A stretch of DNA of 64,000 nucleotides. Source: Candidatus Pantoea formicae. Its GTDB lineage: Bacteria; Pseudomonadota; Gammaproteobacteria; Enterobacterales; Enterobacteriaceae. Location of the stretch: assembly GCF_011752625.1 (NCBI RefSeq), contig NZ_VWXD01000003.1, positions 558,001 to 622,000 of the forward strand, in the 5' to 3' direction. Shown here in pieces: positions 28,467 through 39,336 of this stretch (position 1 is its first letter; each line of letters starts with the position of its first letter). A program made the position numbers and the translations under genes. The notes under the pieces are model-generated. The model saw nothing but the letters and a program-made list of their open reading frames with translations. It had not been told where the DNA came from and ran no database searches.

Positions 28467-28481
28467 TGTAATTTTCTTACA
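28467..28481. promoter_or_regulatory. HexR operator upstream of zwf
   Basis: TGTAATTTTCTTACA is an imperfect palindrome matching the HexR consensus (TGTAnTTnnnnTACA type). It lies in the 365-bp zwf-hexR divergent interval. HexR releases DNA on binding KDPG, so zwf would be induced by sugar-acid flux. I see no other HexR-like site in the rest of the interval and no extra ORF with a ribosome site. Confidence 0.72.
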
Positions 28482-28770
28482 GCACAATGTACTTTTTTCC
28501 CCGCATCGTAACAACCCAGACGCGGTGTGGCATTAACCATTACTTTGAACATGATGGCGAACAAAGGTGTGTTGTCGTGTGCGCTTTATGCGCTTTTTCT
28601 GTTTCGATGTTTGTCGGGATAAAACCCGGCAACGATCAAAGTATGACAAAAAAATCGCGTTAACATTTGTCCGCTGCTGCGTGCGAGAGGGTATTACACG
28701 GTATATTGTTGAGAATTGGCAGCGATTTCATTGTGTGATGAACGTGATTGAGGACTCTCAGGTTAACGAC

Positions 28771-29616
28771 ATGCTGGAACACATTCAGGCGCAACTTGAT
28801 GCGCTGAGTAAATCAGAACGTAAAGTGGCAGAACAAATCCTTGCCGCACCGCAGCAGGCAATGCACTCCAGCATCGCCACGCTGGCGCGTGCTGCCGACG
28901 TCAGCGAACCCACAGTGAATCGCTTTTGTCATCGTATGGGGACTCGCGGTTTTCCCGATTTCAAATTACGTTTAGCACAAAGTCTGGCTAAAGGGCCTAA
29001 CTGGGTTAGCCGTGATGTGGAAGAAAATGACAGCGTCGAGAGTTACAGCCATAAGATTTTTGATTCTGCCTTAGCGGGTCTGAGTCGTGTGCGTCAGCAG
29101 CTTGATTTACAGGTGATTGACCAGGCCATTCTGGCTTTAACACAAGCCCGGAAAATTGCCTTTTTTGGCCTCGGCGCTTCGGCTGTCGTTGCCCATGATG
29201 CCACCAACAAATTTTTGCGCTTTAATCTACCGGTCATCTGGTCAGAGGATATTGTGATCCAGCGCATGAGTTGCATAAATAGTGGGCCAAATGACGTTTT
29301 TGTTCTCATATCACATACTGGTCGTACCAAAAATATGACAGAACTGGCTCGCTTGGCGCGTGTAAACGCTTCCACAGTACTGGCTATCACCTCTCCGGGA
29401 TCTCCCTTGGCGGCAGAAGCAACTCTCGCCCTCACGCTCGATGTTCCTGAAGATACGGATATCTATCTGCCGATGGTTTCCCGCCTTGCGCAATTAACCG
29501 TGGTTGATGTTTTGGCGACAGGTTTTACCCTTGAGCGTGGCGCCGCTTTCCGCGAAAATCTTAAACGGGTGAAAGAAGCGCTTAAAGATTCGCGCCTGGA
29601 AAAGCGGGTGCAGTAA
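28771..29616 (+). CDS. hexR: Transcriptional regulator HexR (RpiR family)
   Basis: 281 residues. The N-terminal HTH_6 domain (about 1-77) carries SERKVAEQIL and ADVSEPTVNRFCHRMGTRGFPDFKLRLAQSL. A SIS sugar-phosphate-binding domain follows (about 110-250; KIAFFGLGASAVVAHD and VLISHTGRTKNM). HexR controls zwf, edd-eda, pykA and gluconeogenic genes in response to KDPG. The frame is open from 28567; ATG 28771 aligns with the E. coli start, while an ATG at 28738 is an alternative. pykA follows 117 bp downstream. Confidence 0.92.
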   Translation: MLEHIQAQLDALSKSERKVAEQILAAPQQAMHSSIATLARAADVSEPTVNRFCHRMGTRGFPDFKLRLAQSLAKGPNWVSRDVEENDSVESYSHKIFDSALAGLSRVRQQLDLQVIDQAILALTQARKIAFFGLGASAVVAHDATNKFLRFNLPVIWSEDIVIQRMSCINSGPNDVFVLISHTGRTKNMTELARLARVNASTVLAITSPGSPLAAEATLALTLDVPEDTDIYLPMVSRLAQLTVVDVLATGFTLERGAAFRENLKRVKEALKDSRLEKRVQ

Positions 29617-29733
29617 AATAATTAACATCACATTCACAATGTGAGTCGAATCACAGCCCATCGATCATATAGAATATGCGATTACACCGTGTCCCCTTGA
29701 GAGTGACACGAACCTTTGTCAACGGAGTCCTTC

Positions 29734-31176
29734 ATGTCAAGACGTCTCAGAAGAACCAAGATCGTTACCACCCTCGGCCCAGCCACCGATCGCGACAATA
29801 ACCTCGAAAAAATCATCGCGGCGGGCGCGAACGTTGTTCGACTCAATTTCTCCCATGGCACCCCGGAAGATCACCAGCTACGCGCGAACAAAGTGCGTGA
29901 GATTGCTGCGAAATTAGGTCGTCATGTCGCGATTTTGGGCGACCTGCAGGGTCCTAAAATCCGCGTTTCTACTTTTAAAGAAGGCAAAGTCTTCCTGAAC
30001 GTTGGCGATCGCTTCCTGCTGGATGCGGACCTGAGCAAAGGCGAAGGCGATAAAGAGAAAGTCGGCATCGACTATAAAGGCCTGCCAGAAGACGTGGTGC
30101 CAGGTGACATCCTGCTGCTGGATGATGGCCGCGTGCAGCTGAAAGTGTTGGAAGTTCAGGGCGTAAAAGTGTTCACCGAAGTCACTGTCGGCGGCCCACT
30201 CTCTAACAACAAAGGCATTAACAAACTCGGCGGCGGCCTCTCTGCTGAAGCCCTGACTGAAAAAGATAAAGTGGATATCGTCACTGCCGCGAAAATCGGC
30301 GTGGATTACCTGGCGGTCTCTTTCCCGCGTAATGGCGAAGACATGAATTACGCCCGCCGCCTGGCGCGCGATGCCGGTTGCGATGCCAAACTGGTCGCGA
30401 AAGTAGAACGTGCAGAAGCCGTTGCGACGCAGGAAGCGATGGATGACATTATCCTGGCGTCTGACGTCGTGATGGTCGCTCGTGGTGACCTCGGTGTGGA
30501 AATTGGCGACCCAGAACTGGTCGGTATCCAGAAAGCCCTGATTCGCCGTGCTCGCCAGCTGAACCGTACCATCATTACTGCAACGCAGATGATGGAGTCG
30601 ATGATCACGAACCCAATGCCAACCCGTGCAGAAGTCATGGACGTTGCTAACGCCGTGCTGGATGGGACCGATGCGGTGATGCTGTCGGCAGAAACCGCTG
30701 CGGGTCAATATCCGGCTGAAACCGTGTCTGCAATGGCAAAAGTGTGCCTGGGTGCGGAAAAAATCCCAAGCGTCAACGTTTCCAAGCACCGCCTTGAAGT
30801 GCAGTTCGACAACGTTGAAGAAGCCATTGCGATGTCGGCAATGTATGCTGCAAACCACCTGCAGGGTGTGTCTGCCATCATCACCATGACCGAATCTGGC
30901 CGCACGGCGCTGATGACTTCACGTATTACTTCTGGTCTGCCGATCTTCGCAATGTCACGTCACGAGCGTACGCTGAATCTGACGGCTCTCTATCGTGGTG
31001 TCACACCTGTCTACTTCGATAGCAACAACGATGGTGTTGCCGCCGCGCACGATGCCGTGAATCTGCTGCGTGACAAAGGTTTCCTCGTCTCAGGCGACCT
31101 GGTGATTGTCACCCAGGGCGACGTCATGGCGACGACCGGCACCACCAATACCAGCCGTGTCCTGCGCGTAGATTAA
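29734..31176 (+). CDS. pykA: Pyruvate kinase II
   Basis: 480 residues, same length as E. coli PykA. Features include [12 protein letters not shown] at the N-terminus, [10 protein letters not shown], the active-site lysine stretch [12 protein letters not shown], and [13 protein letters not shown]. The B-domain [21 protein letters not shown] is closer to PykA than PykF. It converts PEP and ADP to pyruvate and ATP and is AMP/sugar-phosphate activated in this isozyme. ATG 29734 has a GGAG site; a TTG six codons upstream is in frame. Confidence 0.97.
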   Translation: MSRRLRRTKIVTTLGPATDRDNNLEKIIAAGANVVRLNFSHGTPEDHQLRANKVREIAAKLGRHVAILGDLQGPKIRVSTFKEGKVFLNVGDRFLLDADLSKGEGDKEKVGIDYKGLPEDVVPGDILLLDDGRVQLKVLEVQGVKVFTEVTVGGPLSNNKGINKLGGGLSAEALTEKDKVDIVTAAKIGVDYLAVSFPRNGEDMNYARRLARDAGCDAKLVAKVERAEAVATQEAMDDIILASDVVMVARGDLGVEIGDPELVGIQKALIRRARQLNRTIITATQMMESMITNPMPTRAEVMDVANAVLDGTDAVMLSAETAAGQYPAETVSAMAKVCLGAEKIPSVNVSKHRLEVQFDNVEEAIAMSAMYAANHLQGVSAIITMTESGRTALMTSRITSGLPIFAMSRHERTLNLTALYRGVTPVYFDSNNDGVAAAHDAVNLLRDKGFLVSGDLVIVTQGDVMATTGTTNTSRVLRVD

Positions 31177-31217
31177 ACCCTAACGCACCACCGACAGCGG
31201 CTGTAACAACATGGACA

Positions 31218-31250
31218 AACGCGACTGCCTGGCAGTCGCGTTTTATTTTT
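31218..31250 (+). terminator. Rho-independent terminator of pykA
   Basis: A GC-rich inverted repeat AACGCGACTGCC / GGCAGTCGCGTT, followed by TTTTATTTTT, lies 42 bp after the pykA stop and just before mdfA. Confidence 0.9.
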
Positions 31251-31268
31251 CTCTGACAAGGAGGCCAG

Positions 31269-32504
31269 ATGGCCCGCTTTCAACCGATTTCTCAACTCAC
31301 CGGGCGCGTGCTGCTTTTTCCGCTCGCGCTGGTGCTGTTTGAGTTTGCGACCTATATCGCCCATGACATGATTCAGCCCGGTATGCTGCTGGTGACCGCT
31401 GAATTCAACGTGGGACCCGAATGGGTCTCCACTTCGCTCACTGCCTATTTGATGGGCGGTGTAGTCCTTCAGTGGCTGCTTGGCCCGCTTTCCGATAAAT
31501 ATGGCCGACGTCCGGTACTCTTGTTCGGCATTCTTTTCTTTGCCGCGGCCTGCATTCTCACAACCTGGGTAAGCAACATCGAACAGTTCGTCACGTTGCG
31601 CTTCATCCAGGGTATCAGCCTGTGCTTTATCGGCGCTGTCAGCTACGCAGCCGTGCAGGAAGCCTTTGATGAGGCGCTGGCAGTCCGCATGATGGCGCTG
31701 ATGGCGAACGTTGCACTGCTGGCTCCGCTGGCGGGTCCACTGGCCGGCGCCGCCTGGCTGACGGTCGGTGAATGGCGCAGTATGTTCTGGTTATTCGCAG
31801 TGTGCAGCCTGGTGGCGTTTGTGGTGCTGTGGCGCATCATGCCGGAGACGGCGGGTGACCGCAGCCACTCTATCGCCCTGCCGACTCTGGCGCGCACTTA
31901 TGGCCGTCTGGCACGCGATCCTCAAGTCATGTATGGCTCATTTGCCATCGGCTTAGTGTTTATCCCGATTCTGACGTGGGTGGCCCTGTCGCCGGTGATC
32001 CTGATGCACGATGAAGGCTTATCGCGTATGGAGTATGCCCTGCTGCAACTGCCGGTGTTCTTGGCAATGATCGCGGGTAACCTGACCTTGGGTAAGCTGG
32101 CAGGTCGCGTGCCCATCGAACAGCCGGTCAAATTTGCAGCCTGGCCAATCCTAATCGGTTTGAGCATTGCACTGCTTGCAAACCTGCTGGATAGCCACAC
32201 CTATCTGCTCTTGACCGCTGGTTTAAGTCTGTATGCCTTTGGTGCGGGCATGGTCAATGCGGGCTTGTATCGCCTGACGCTCTACTCCAGCAATGAAGGT
32301 AAAGGCAGCATCGCCGCCATGCTGGGCATGATCAGTATTTTGACACTGGCCATCGGTATCGAGCTGGCAAAAAGCGGTTACTTCAGCGGTGGCACACCTT
32401 GGTTTAGCGGGATTAACTTTACTGCAGGGGTACTGTGGTTTGTTTTAGTGACCCTGTTCCTACGCGAACGCAAACGTCGTAGCCATGTTGAAGCAGTAGA
32501 ATGA
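31269..32504 (+). CDS. mdfA: MdfA-type multidrug efflux MFS transporter
   Basis: 411 residues, 12-helix DHA1 family. Helix 1 carries the membrane-embedded acidic residues that define MdfA: E25 and D33 in FEFATYIAHDMIQPG. Motif A is GPLSDKYGRRP. Similarity continues in LRFIQGISLCFIGAV and AGLSLYAFGAGMVNAGL. It would exchange protons for cationic or neutral drugs. E. coli mdfA is at another locus, so this is either a relocated orthologue or a paralogue; position alone cannot decide. An AAGGAGG site precedes ATG 31269. Confidence 0.82.
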   Translation: MARFQPISQLTGRVLLFPLALVLFEFATYIAHDMIQPGMLLVTAEFNVGPEWVSTSLTAYLMGGVVLQWLLGPLSDKYGRRPVLLFGILFFAAACILTTWVSNIEQFVTLRFIQGISLCFIGAVSYAAVQEAFDEALAVRMMALMANVALLAPLAGPLAGAAWLTVGEWRSMFWLFAVCSLVAFVVLWRIMPETAGDRSHSIALPTLARTYGRLARDPQVMYGSFAIGLVFIPILTWVALSPVILMHDEGLSRMEYALLQLPVFLAMIAGNLTLGKLAGRVPIEQPVKFAAWPILIGLSIALLANLLDSHTYLLLTAGLSLYAFGAGMVNAGLYRLTLYSSNEGKGSIAAMLGMISILTLAIGIELAKSGYFSGGTPWFSGINFTAGVLWFVLVTLFLRERKRRSHVEAVE

Positions 32505-32517
32505 TATGAGATGAAAC

Positions 32518-32560
32518 TCGCCGCTACCCATTGCGCAGATTGCACATACCGTAGCGGCGA
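32518..32560. terminator. Long-loop inverted repeat between mdfA and lpxM
   Basis: Perfect 10-bp arms TCGCCGCTAC (32518-32527) and GTAGCGGCGA (32551-32560) enclose a 23-nt loop between convergent mdfA and lpxM. It lacks a clear T tract but is placed as a shared terminator. Confidence 0.5.
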
Positions 32561-32578
32561 AATTCATGATGCTTAAGA

Positions 32579-33553
32579 CTATTTGCGTGGATAGAGGTCT
32601 TTACGCACGTAGGGTTCGATATCCCCCTCTTTGCGCGTTTTCAACAACTTCAAAATCCAGGTGTACTGCTCCGGGTGCGGGCGAACAAACACCTCGACCT
32701 CTTCATTCATACGACGCGCCAGGGTGTTGTCGTCCGCATCTAACAGATCATCCATTGGCGGTCGCACATAAATTTCCAGGCGATGCGTTTCGCTGTTATA
32801 GACCGGGAACAGCGGCACCACGCGTGCACGACAGACTTTCATTAAGCGTCCAACGGCAGGCAAAGTGGCCTTGTAGGTCGCAAAGAAGTCGACGAACTCG
32901 CTGTGCTCCGGGCCATGGTCCTGATCCGGAAGATAATAGCCATAATAGCCTTGGCGAACCGACGCGATAAACGGCTTGATACCGTCATTACGTGCATGCA
33001 TACGGCCACCAAAACGACGACGCACCGTATTCCACACATAATCCATCAGCGGGTCGCTCTGGTTGTGGAACATGGCCGCCATCATCTGCCCTTCAGACGC
33101 CAGCAACATCGCCGGGATATCCACTCCCCAACCGTGCGGCACAAGGAAAATGACGTTTTCTTTGTTGGCCTGTAATTCTTCAATGATTTCACGACCGTGC
33201 CAATCCACGCGCTGACGGACTCGCGCAGGATCGCGCATCCCCAATTCGGCCATCATGACCATTGCCTGCGGTGCGGTGGCAAACATACGATCAGCAATCT
33301 CTTCGCGCTGCGCTTCGCTCAGTTCAGGCAAACAATAGTAGAGATTGATCAGCGCACGGCGGCGCGCGCTTTTTGCCAGCTTGCCGGCAAATCGACCCAA
33401 TCCACCCAGAATCGGATCGCGCACTTTGGCAGGCAACATCGCCATACCGGCTAGCGCACCAATCGCCAACCAGTTGCCCCAGTATTTCGGTTTTAAAAAA
33501 GAACGTTGAAAAACGGGAATAAACTCACTGTTATTTTTCTTTCGGGTTTCCAT
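32579..33553 (-). CDS. lpxM: Lipid A biosynthesis myristoyltransferase LpxM
   Basis: 324 residues, lysophospholipid acyltransferase family. One N-terminal membrane helix (about 25-42) precedes the catalytic HX4D motif HGWGVD (H140, D145). Later conserved stretches include [21 protein letters not shown] and VPLFPVYN. It adds the secondary myristoyl chain to the 3' acyl of Kdo2-lipid A on the inner membrane. It lies next to mepM on the same strand, separated by a terminator, as in E. coli. Confidence 0.95.
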   Translation of the reverse strand: METRKKNNSEFIPVFQRSFLKPKYWGNWLAIGALAGMAMLPAKVRDPILGGLGRFAGKLAKSARRRALINLYYCLPELSEAQREEIADRMFATAPQAMVMMAELGMRDPARVRQRVDWHGREIIEELQANKENVIFLVPHGWGVDIPAMLLASEGQMMAAMFHNQSDPLMDYVWNTVRRRFGGRMHARNDGIKPFIASVRQGYYGYYLPDQDHGPEHSEFVDFFATYKATLPAVGRLMKVCRARVVPLFPVYNSETHRLEIYVRPPMDDLLDADDNTLARRMNEEVEVFVRPHPEQYTWILKLLKTRKEGDIEPYVRKDLYPRK

Positions 33554-33627
33554 GCACTCGCCTCTGACAATGACGGGACAATGATAGTGACGGTGGTTAA
33601 TTTTGCAATCATCATGCGCCAGATAGC

Positions 33628-33658
33628 AAAAAACCGACGAATAAATCGTCGGTTTTTT
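33628..33658 (-). terminator. Rho-independent terminator of mepM
   Basis: Stem AAACCGACGA / TCGTCGGTTT with a 5-nt loop; A and T runs on both sides make it strong, especially on the minus strand after mepM. Confidence 0.9.
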
Positions 33659-33680
33659 CGAGGTTGGCTATCTTAATCGG

Positions 33681-35009
33681 CTATTTCAGCGCTAACTGCG
33701 GCAGATACGTCTTCACATCGGCCAGATAATTGCTGCGATCTTTACCGGTCAGGCCTTCCATACGTGGCAGCTTCGCCGTTAATGGATTCACCGCTTGGTT
33801 GTTAATCCACACCTCATAGTGCAGATGTGGGCCGGTAGAACGCCCTGTATTACCGGATAACGCAATACGGTCACCACGCTTCACTTTCTGGCCGGGTTTC
33901 ACCAGCACCTTGCTCAGGTGCATGTAGCGAGTCATATATTGGCGACCATGACGAATGGCGACATAGTTACCTGCAGCACCACCGTTTTTGGCCATCACCA
34001 CTTCACCGTCACCCACCGCAAGCACCGGGGTACCAATCGGCAAGGCAAAATCGACACCCTTGTGCGGCGCAATACGCCCTGTCACCGGGTTCAGACGGCG
34101 CGGATTGAAATTGGAGGAGACGCGATACTGTTTCACCGTCGGGAAGCGCATAAAGCCACGCGCAAGACCGGAGCCATTACGGTCGTAGAACTTCCCGTCC
34201 TCGGCGCGGAAGGCATAATAATCCTTACCACCTGTGCGCAAACGCACACCCAGCAGTTGGCTCTGCGCACTTTTGCCATCCAGCATCTCACGCGACATCA
34301 GCACGCTGAAATCATCACCGGCGCGCAGCTTGCGGAAGTCCATCTGCCACTGCATCGCTTTTATGACATTGCTGGTTTCCGCACTGGTTAATCCAGCACG
34401 TTGCGCACTGGCACCAAAACTGCCGCGCACTTCGCCTTTCAATACGCTGTTCTGCCACTCACCCTTTTGCATCTCTTGCTGCATCTTGAAGCTGCCATTG
34501 GGCTGACGCGCATAGGTGCGAGTTTCACGGCGATCCACTTCCCAGGTAAAGTTCTGCAGTTGCCCATCTGCATCCAGCGTCCAGCTTAGCTGCTGGCCAA
34601 CGCGCAGGTTGCGGAAGTCTTTATCGCTGCTCACCAGCGCATTGATATCACCGATATCGATGCCGTACTGATTCAGCGCACTACCGAGGGTATCACCCGA
34701 GGAAATGGTGTAGTCATGAACGTTCGGATTGTCCGGTACATCTTTATCGATGTCATCAGCGGGGATGTCTTCTTCCGGTTCAGCCGTGGTCTGATCGATC
34801 GGCTCACTGGCATCCGGTAATAACGTACGCAGTTCGTTTTTGTCCAACGTGATGTCTTTCACGATGGGCGCAACATCATGGGGATGGTAAACGTATGGCC
34901 GCCATACCGCGACGGCCAACGTAATAACAGTTAATGAACCCAACATAACGCGGTGGGGACGCGGCAAATTATTAAATGCGAGGGCGACAGAGCGGGCTAT
35001 CTGCTGCAC
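33681..35009 (-). CDS. mepM: Murein DD-endopeptidase MepM
   Basis: 442 residues. An N-terminal membrane anchor (about 21-36) is followed by an acidic linker, a LysM-like domain (about 95-143, YTISSGDTLGSALNQYG) and a C-terminal M23 LytM peptidase domain. The latter has zinc ligands H316 and D320 in HKGVDFA and H397 in GPHLHYEVW. It cleaves D-Ala-mDAP cross-links so that new glycan strands can be inserted. It lies between lpxM and znuA as in E. coli and is convergent with nothing. Confidence 0.96.
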   Translation of the reverse strand: MQQIARSVALAFNNLPRPHRVMLGSLTVITLAVAVWRPYVYHPHDVAPIVKDITLDKNELRTLLPDASEPIDQTTAEPEEDIPADDIDKDVPDNPNVHDYTISSGDTLGSALNQYGIDIGDINALVSSDKDFRNLRVGQQLSWTLDADGQLQNFTWEVDRRETRTYARQPNGSFKMQQEMQKGEWQNSVLKGEVRGSFGASAQRAGLTSAETSNVIKAMQWQMDFRKLRAGDDFSVLMSREMLDGKSAQSQLLGVRLRTGGKDYYAFRAEDGKFYDRNGSGLARGFMRFPTVKQYRVSSNFNPRRLNPVTGRIAPHKGVDFALPIGTPVLAVGDGEVVMAKNGGAAGNYVAIRHGRQYMTRYMHLSKVLVKPGQKVKRGDRIALSGNTGRSTGPHLHYEVWINNQAVNPLTAKLPRMEGLTGKDRSNYLADVKTYLPQLALK

Positions 35010-35023
35010 TTTTACCTATTCCT

Positions 35024-35995
35024 CTATGCTCCATTCAGGCAGCTCGCATACTGGCTCGACAACTGTGAGAGGAATTTCACGTAGCTGTCTTTGGTTAAGC
35101 TGATTCCCATGCCCAGCGGATCAAGGGTGCCTTTACGCACGTTGGTTCCGCGAGACACGGCATCGATGACGGCCGGCCTGAATTGTGGTTCAGCGAAAAC
35201 GCATACGGCTTTCTGCTCAACCAACTGTGTTCGTATTTGATGTAGTCGCTGGGCGCCCGGTTGGATCTCAGGGTTGACGGTAAAATGTCCAGCGGGGGAC
35301 AAACCGTAGTGTTTTTCAAAGTAGCTATACGCATCGTGAAAAACGAAATAACCCTTATTCTTAACCGGGGCAAGCTGAGCACCTATTTGCTTATCAGCAC
35401 TGGCTAATTCTGCCTCAAACTGCTGCAGGTTCGCGTCAAGTTTGGCTCTGCTTTGCGGCATAAGTTCCAATAATTTTCCGTGGATTGCAACCGCAGATTG
35501 TCTCGCTATCTCTGGGGACATCCACAGATGCATATTAAACTCGCGATGATGGTGATGATCATGTGCTGCCTCACCGCCTTCAGACTTTTCTGCATTGTGG
35601 TCATGATCGTGATCCTGGTCGTGTTCTTCTTCCTCTTCACCCCCGCGAATCAACAAGGGTTTAACCCCGGGCATGGCCGCAATTTCGAGGTTTTTCGCCG
35701 GCGGCAACTCTGCGGCGGACTTCGTCAGAAACGCTTCCATTTCCGGCCCAACCCAAACCACTAAGTCCGCGTTTTTTATACGTTTTACGTCTGAAGGACG
35801 CAAGGCATAGTCATGTTCTGAAGCACCATCTGGCAGCAAAACTTCAACCGGTGTGACACCATCAGCAATCGCCGCTGCGATAAATCCGATAGGTTTGATT
35901 GAAGCCACTACCGCTGAGTGAGCTGGAAGTGCAAAGGCGGCAGCAATTGCTGCAGCAGGAAGAGTGAAAGCGAGGCGCTGCTTAATGTGTAACAT
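35024..35995 (-). CDS. znuA: Zinc ABC transporter substrate-binding protein ZnuA
   Basis: 323 residues. A signal peptide (about 1-28) precedes a cluster A-I metal-binding protein. The zinc-site His is H61 ([14 protein letters not shown]), a second is in NMHLWMSPE (about H156), and a third is in [14 protein letters not shown] charged loop at about 119-150 is packed with Glu, Asp and His ([19 protein letters not shown]), the zinc-capture loop of ZnuA. It delivers zinc to ZnuB/ZnuC. It is divergent from znuCB across a Zur box and lies 14 bp before mepM. Confidence 0.97.
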   Translation of the reverse strand: MLHIKQRLAFTLPAAAIAAAFALPAHSAVVASIKPIGFIAAAIADGVTPVEVLLPDGASEHDYALRPSDVKRIKNADLVVWVGPEMEAFLTKSAAELPPAKNLEIAAMPGVKPLLIRGGEEEEEHDQDHDHDHNAEKSEGGEAAHDHHHHREFNMHLWMSPEIARQSAVAIHGKLLELMPQSRAKLDANLQQFEAELASADKQIGAQLAPVKNKGYFVFHDAYSYFEKHYGLSPAGHFTVNPEIQPGAQRLHQIRTQLVEQKAVCVFAEPQFRPAVIDAVSRGTNVRKGTLDPLGMGISLTKDSYVKFLSQLSSQYASCLNGA

Positions 35996-36024
35996 AATGC
36001 GTCATTCCATCGTGACCCGTTGAT

Positions 36025-36046
36025 GGAATGTGATATTATAACATCC
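36025..36046. promoter_or_regulatory. Zur operator between znuA and znuCB
   Basis: A near-palindromic AT-rich site, GGAATGTGAT then ATTATAACATCC, matches the Zur consensus GAAATGTTATANTATAACATTTC in both half-sites. It lies in the 77-bp divergent interval, so zinc-loaded Zur would repress both znuA and znuCB. Confidence 0.88.
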
Positions 36047-36072
36047 GAAATTCAATGCAACCTGTAAATACT

Positions 36073-36828
36073 ATGTCGTCACTTGTTACACTTGAAAACA
36101 TTTCAGTGAAATTTTCTCAGCGCCCTGTGCTCGCTGGCATCAGCTTGTCACTTGAGCCGGGAAAAATTCTCACGCTGCTTGGGCCGAACGGCGCGGGCAA
36201 ATCAACGCTCGTGCGAACCGTGCTCGGCTTGCTCGCGCCGACCAGCGGCAGCGTTAAACGCACGCCGGGTTTGCGTATCGGCTACGTGCCGCAGAAATTG
36301 CATATCGACCCGACATTGCCCATTACCGTGGAGCGTTTCATGCGCCTGACTCGCGGTAGCAAGCGCGATGCCATTCTGCCCGCATTGAAACGCGTCCAGG
36401 CAGGTCATCTTTTGCAGGCTCCGTTGCAGAAGCTTTCGGGCGGCGAAACGCAGCGTGTATTGCTGGCCCGCGCCCTGCTCAACCAGCCTCAGCTGTTGGT
36501 GCTGGACGAACCCACCCAAGGTGTCGATGTGAATGGCCAGGTTGCGCTCTACGATTTAATCGATCAGCTTCGCCAGGAACTCAACTGTGGCGTGCTGATG
36601 GTTTCTCACGATCTGCATCTGGTAATGGCAAAAACCGACGAAGTGTTGTGCCTTAACCACCACATCTGCTGTTCAGGTACACCGGAAGCGGTTTCGCAGC
36701 ATCCGGAATTTATCGCCATGTTCGGACCACGCGGTGCGCAGCAGTTGGCTATCTATCGCCATCACCATAATCATCGTCACGATTTACAGGGACGTATTGT
36801 TCTGCGCAAAGGAAATGGTCCGTCATGA
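36073..36828 (+). CDS. znuC: Zinc ABC transporter ATP-binding protein ZnuC
   Basis: 251 residues from ATG 36073, the E. coli length; an ATG six codons upstream is in frame. Walker A is GPNGAGKST (near 37), the signature is KLSGGETQR, Walker B is [10 protein letters not shown], and the H-loop is VSHDLH. A C-terminal His-rich tail ([14 protein letters not shown]) is typical of ZnuC. It powers zinc import. The stop overlaps znuB by 4 bp (ATGA). Confidence 0.97.
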   Translation: MSSLVTLENISVKFSQRPVLAGISLSLEPGKILTLLGPNGAGKSTLVRTVLGLLAPTSGSVKRTPGLRIGYVPQKLHIDPTLPITVERFMRLTRGSKRDAILPALKRVQAGHLLQAPLQKLSGGETQRVLLARALLNQPQLLVLDEPTQGVDVNGQVALYDLIDQLRQELNCGVLMVSHDLHLVMAKTDEVLCLNHHICCSGTPEAVSQHPEFIAMFGPRGAQQLAIYRHHHNHRHDLQGRIVLRKGNGPS

Positions 36829-37610
36829 TTGAACTGTTATTACCCGGCTGGCTCGGTGGTGTATTACTGGCGCTGGCTGCCGGTCCGCTCGGCTCGTTTG
36901 TGGTCTGGCGCCGTATGTCCTACTTTGGCGATACCCTGGCGCACGCTTCATTACTCGGTGTCGCCTTCGGCCTGCTGCTCAATGTAAACCCTTATTACGC
37001 CGTGATTTTGGTGACCGTTTGTCTGGCGTTAGGTTTGGTCTGGCTGGAACGTCGTCCGCACCTGGCCATTGATACCCTGCTGGGTATTATGGCACACAGC
37101 GCATTGTCACTCGGTTTGGTCGTCGTCAGCCTGATGCAGGGCGTACGTGTTGACTTAATGGCTTACCTGTTTGGTGATTTGCTGGCGGTAACGCCGGATG
37201 ACTTGTGGATGATGGGCGCTGGCGTCGCCATTGTGTTGGCAGTGATGGCTTGGCAGTGGCGCTCACTGTTGTCGATGACCATTAGCCCGGAACTGGCTCA
37301 AGTGGATGGCGTCAACATTCAACGCACGCGCCTGATGCTGATGCTGGTCACCGCATTAACCATTGGCGTGGCGATGAAGTTTGTTGGTGCACTGATTATC
37401 ACGTCACTGCTGATTATTCCCGCCGCCACAGCGCGTCGTTTTTCCCGCTCACCGGAACAGATGGCTGGATTTGCGGTGATTATTGGCATTTTGGCGGTCA
37501 CGGGTGGACTGACGTTCTCCGCCACTTACGACACGCCTGCCGGTCCCTCCGTCGTACTTTGTGCCGCCGTGCTGTTCATCCTCAGCATGGCTAAAAAGCC
37601 AGCAGCATAA
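36825..37610 (+). CDS. znuB: Zinc ABC transporter permease ZnuB
   Basis: 261 residues with about eight membrane helices. Conserved features are [27 protein letters not shown] and the coupling-region [24 protein letters not shown]. It forms the inner-membrane channel for ZnuABC. Its start overlaps the znuC stop, indicating translational coupling. A hairpin follows before the convergent ruvB. Confidence 0.97.
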   Translation: MIELLLPGWLGGVLLALAAGPLGSFVVWRRMSYFGDTLAHASLLGVAFGLLLNVNPYYAVILVTVCLALGLVWLERRPHLAIDTLLGIMAHSALSLGLVVVSLMQGVRVDLMAYLFGDLLAVTPDDLWMMGAGVAIVLAVMAWQWRSLLSMTISPELAQVDGVNIQRTRLMLMLVTALTIGVAMKFVGALIITSLLIIPAATARRFSRSPEQMAGFAVIIGILAVTGGLTFSATYDTPAGPSVVLCAAVLFILSMAKKPAA

Positions 37611-37624
37611 CCTTCGCCATCAAT

Positions 37625-37650
37625 GACGCCCCTTGTGCTGAAGGGGCGCA
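37625..37650. terminator. Hairpin between znuB and ruvB
   Basis: Perfect 8-bp stem CGCCCCTT / AAGGGGCG with a 6-nt loop 17 bp after the znuB stop and about 20 bp from the ruvB stop. There is no clear T tract, so efficiency is uncertain. Confidence 0.55.
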
Positions 37651-37670
37651 TGAGTGCACTGGATAACAGT

Positions 37671-38675
37671 TTACTCTTCGCGGCTAATACCGAAATGCTT
37701 ATAAGCATGCTGCGTAGCCAGACGGCCGCGTGGCGTGCGCTGAATAAATCCCTGCTGAATCAGGAAGGGTTCAATCACATCTTCAATGGTTTCGCGCTCT
37801 TCACCAATCGCAGCCGCCAGGTTATCTAATCCTACCGGTCCGCCAGAGAATTTATCGATAATCGCCAACAGCAGCTTGCGGTCCATATAATCAAAACCTT
37901 GATTATCGACGTTGAGCATGTCGAGCGCGCTGGCCGACACTTCACCACTCATGATGCCATTGGCGCGCACTTCCGCGTAATCGCGCACACGACGCAACAG
38001 ACGGTTAGCAATACGCGGAGTTCCACGTGCACGACGCGCGACCTCTAGCGCACCTTCGTCACTTAACGGCAGACCTAGACAAGCCGCGCTACGACTGACG
38101 ATGTGTTGCAGATCCGGCACATTGTAAAATTCAAGGCGCTGCACAATACCGAAGCGGTCACGCAGCGGTGATGTCAGTGAACCGGCACGCGTTGTCGCGC
38201 CAATCAAGGTAAATGGCGGCAGGTCGAGCTTGATCGAACGCGCGGCTGGACCTTCACCGATCATGATATCCAGCTGATAATCTTCCATCGCTGGGTAAAG
38301 CACCTCTTCCACCACCGGAGACAAGCGGTGGATCTCATCAATGAACAGCACATCATGCGGTTCAAGGTTGGTCAGCATCGCCGCCAAATCACCTGCTTTT
38401 TCCAACACGGGACCCGACGTGGTTCGCAAATTGACGCCCATCTCATTGGCCACGATATTAGCCAGCGTGGTTTTACCCAGCCCTGGCGGGCCGAATATCA
38501 ACAGATGGTCGAGTGCATCACCACGCAGTTTCGCGGCTTTGATGAAGATCTCCATCTGCTCCCGCACCTGTGGCTGACCGACATACTCTGCCAGCAGCTT
38601 TGGACGAATGGCGCGGTCGAGGCTCTCTTCTTCGCTAAAAGAGCCGCCCGAGACCAGGCGATCGGCTTCAATCAT
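37671..38675 (-). CDS. ruvB: Holliday junction branch migration helicase RuvB
   Basis: 334 residues. This is an AAA+ motor with Walker [10 protein letters not shown], Walker B LFIDEIHR, sensor [17 protein letters not shown] and a C-terminal winged helix. It pumps DNA through the RuvA-junction complex. It starts 8 bp after the ruvA stop in an operon. The N-terminal [20 protein letters not shown] region is typical of enterobacterial RuvB. Confidence 0.98.
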   Translation of the reverse strand: MIEADRLVSGGSFSEEESLDRAIRPKLLAEYVGQPQVREQMEIFIKAAKLRGDALDHLLIFGPPGLGKTTLANIVANEMGVNLRTTSGPVLEKAGDLAAMLTNLEPHDVLFIDEIHRLSPVVEEVLYPAMEDYQLDIMIGEGPAARSIKLDLPPFTLIGATTRAGSLTSPLRDRFGIVQRLEFYNVPDLQHIVSRSAACLGLPLSDEGALEVARRARGTPRIANRLLRRVRDYAEVRANGIMSGEVSASALDMLNVDNQGFDYMDRKLLLAIIDKFSGGPVGLDNLAAAIGEERETIEDVIEPFLIQQGFIQRTPRGRLATQHAYKHFGISREE

Positions 38676-38683
38676 GCATTACC

Positions 38684-39298
38684 TCAAATAGCAGCGCGTA
38701 GGGCTTCACGAATCAGGGTTTCACAATCCGCATCAGGTTTACCAACTTTGCTGACCATGCGGCTGGCTTCCTGCGGTTTATATCCCAGCGCCACCAGTGC
38801 TGCAACGGCTTCCGCCTCTGCATCGTTGCTTTCTGGCGCTTCTGATGGAGTGGTGAGTGTGAAAGTAGAATCCCCGCCAAACAGGTCACCGTGCATACCT
38901 TTGAAGCGATCTTTCATCTCCACTACCAGACGCTCTGCGGTTTTCTTACCGACGCCAGGCAATTTGATCAGTGACGCTATCTCTTCACGCTCAACGGCAG
39001 TGACAAACTGCTGTGCGGACATGCCGGAAAGAATAGCCAGTGCCAGCTTAGGGCCCACGCCATTCACTTTCACCAGCTCACGGAACAATGCACGCTCTTG
39101 CTTGTTGTTAAAACCAAACAGCAGTTGCGCATCTTCACGCACCACAAACTGGGTGAAGATTATCGCTTCATGATTGATTTCCGGTAGCTCGTAGAAGCAG
39201 GTCATGGGCATATGAACTTCATAACCGACACCGTGCGCCTCAATTAACACCAGCGGCGGCTGTTTTTCCAGAATGTTGCCTCGTAGACGACCAATCAC
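38684..39298 (-). CDS. ruvA: Holliday junction DNA helicase subunit RuvA
   Basis: 204 residues beginning with GTG 39298, as in E. coli. Domain I is an OB fold ([20 protein letters not shown]). Domain II has two helix-hairpin-helix motifs ([25 protein letters not shown]). Domain III (about 155-204) contacts RuvB. It tetramerises on four-way junctions. I could not find a clear LexA box upstream of it in this window. Confidence 0.97.
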   Translation of the reverse strand: MIGRLRGNILEKQPPLVLIEAHGVGYEVHMPMTCFYELPEINHEAIIFTQFVVREDAQLLFGFNNKQERALFRELVKVNGVGPKLALAILSGMSAQQFVTAVEREEIASLIKLPGVGKKTAERLVVEMKDRFKGMHGDLFGGDSTFTLTTPSEAPESNDAEAEAVAALVALGYKPQEASRMVSKVGKPDADCETLIREALRAAI

Positions 39299-39336
39299 CT
39301 GAGCAGTTCCTTATATAAGTCTATCAATATGCTGAA

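Noticed and set aside
29914..30858. A 314-codon frame opposite pykA
   Set aside because: Antisense shadow of pykA, with His/Phe-rich composition typical of reversed codons.
31173..31268. A small minus-strand frame between pykA and mdfA
   Set aside because: It runs across the pykA terminator and into mdfA antisense; no ribosome site.
39299..39336. LexA (SOS) box upstream of ruvA
   Set aside because: No CTGT-N8-ACAG match found in the leader; only partial half-sites.
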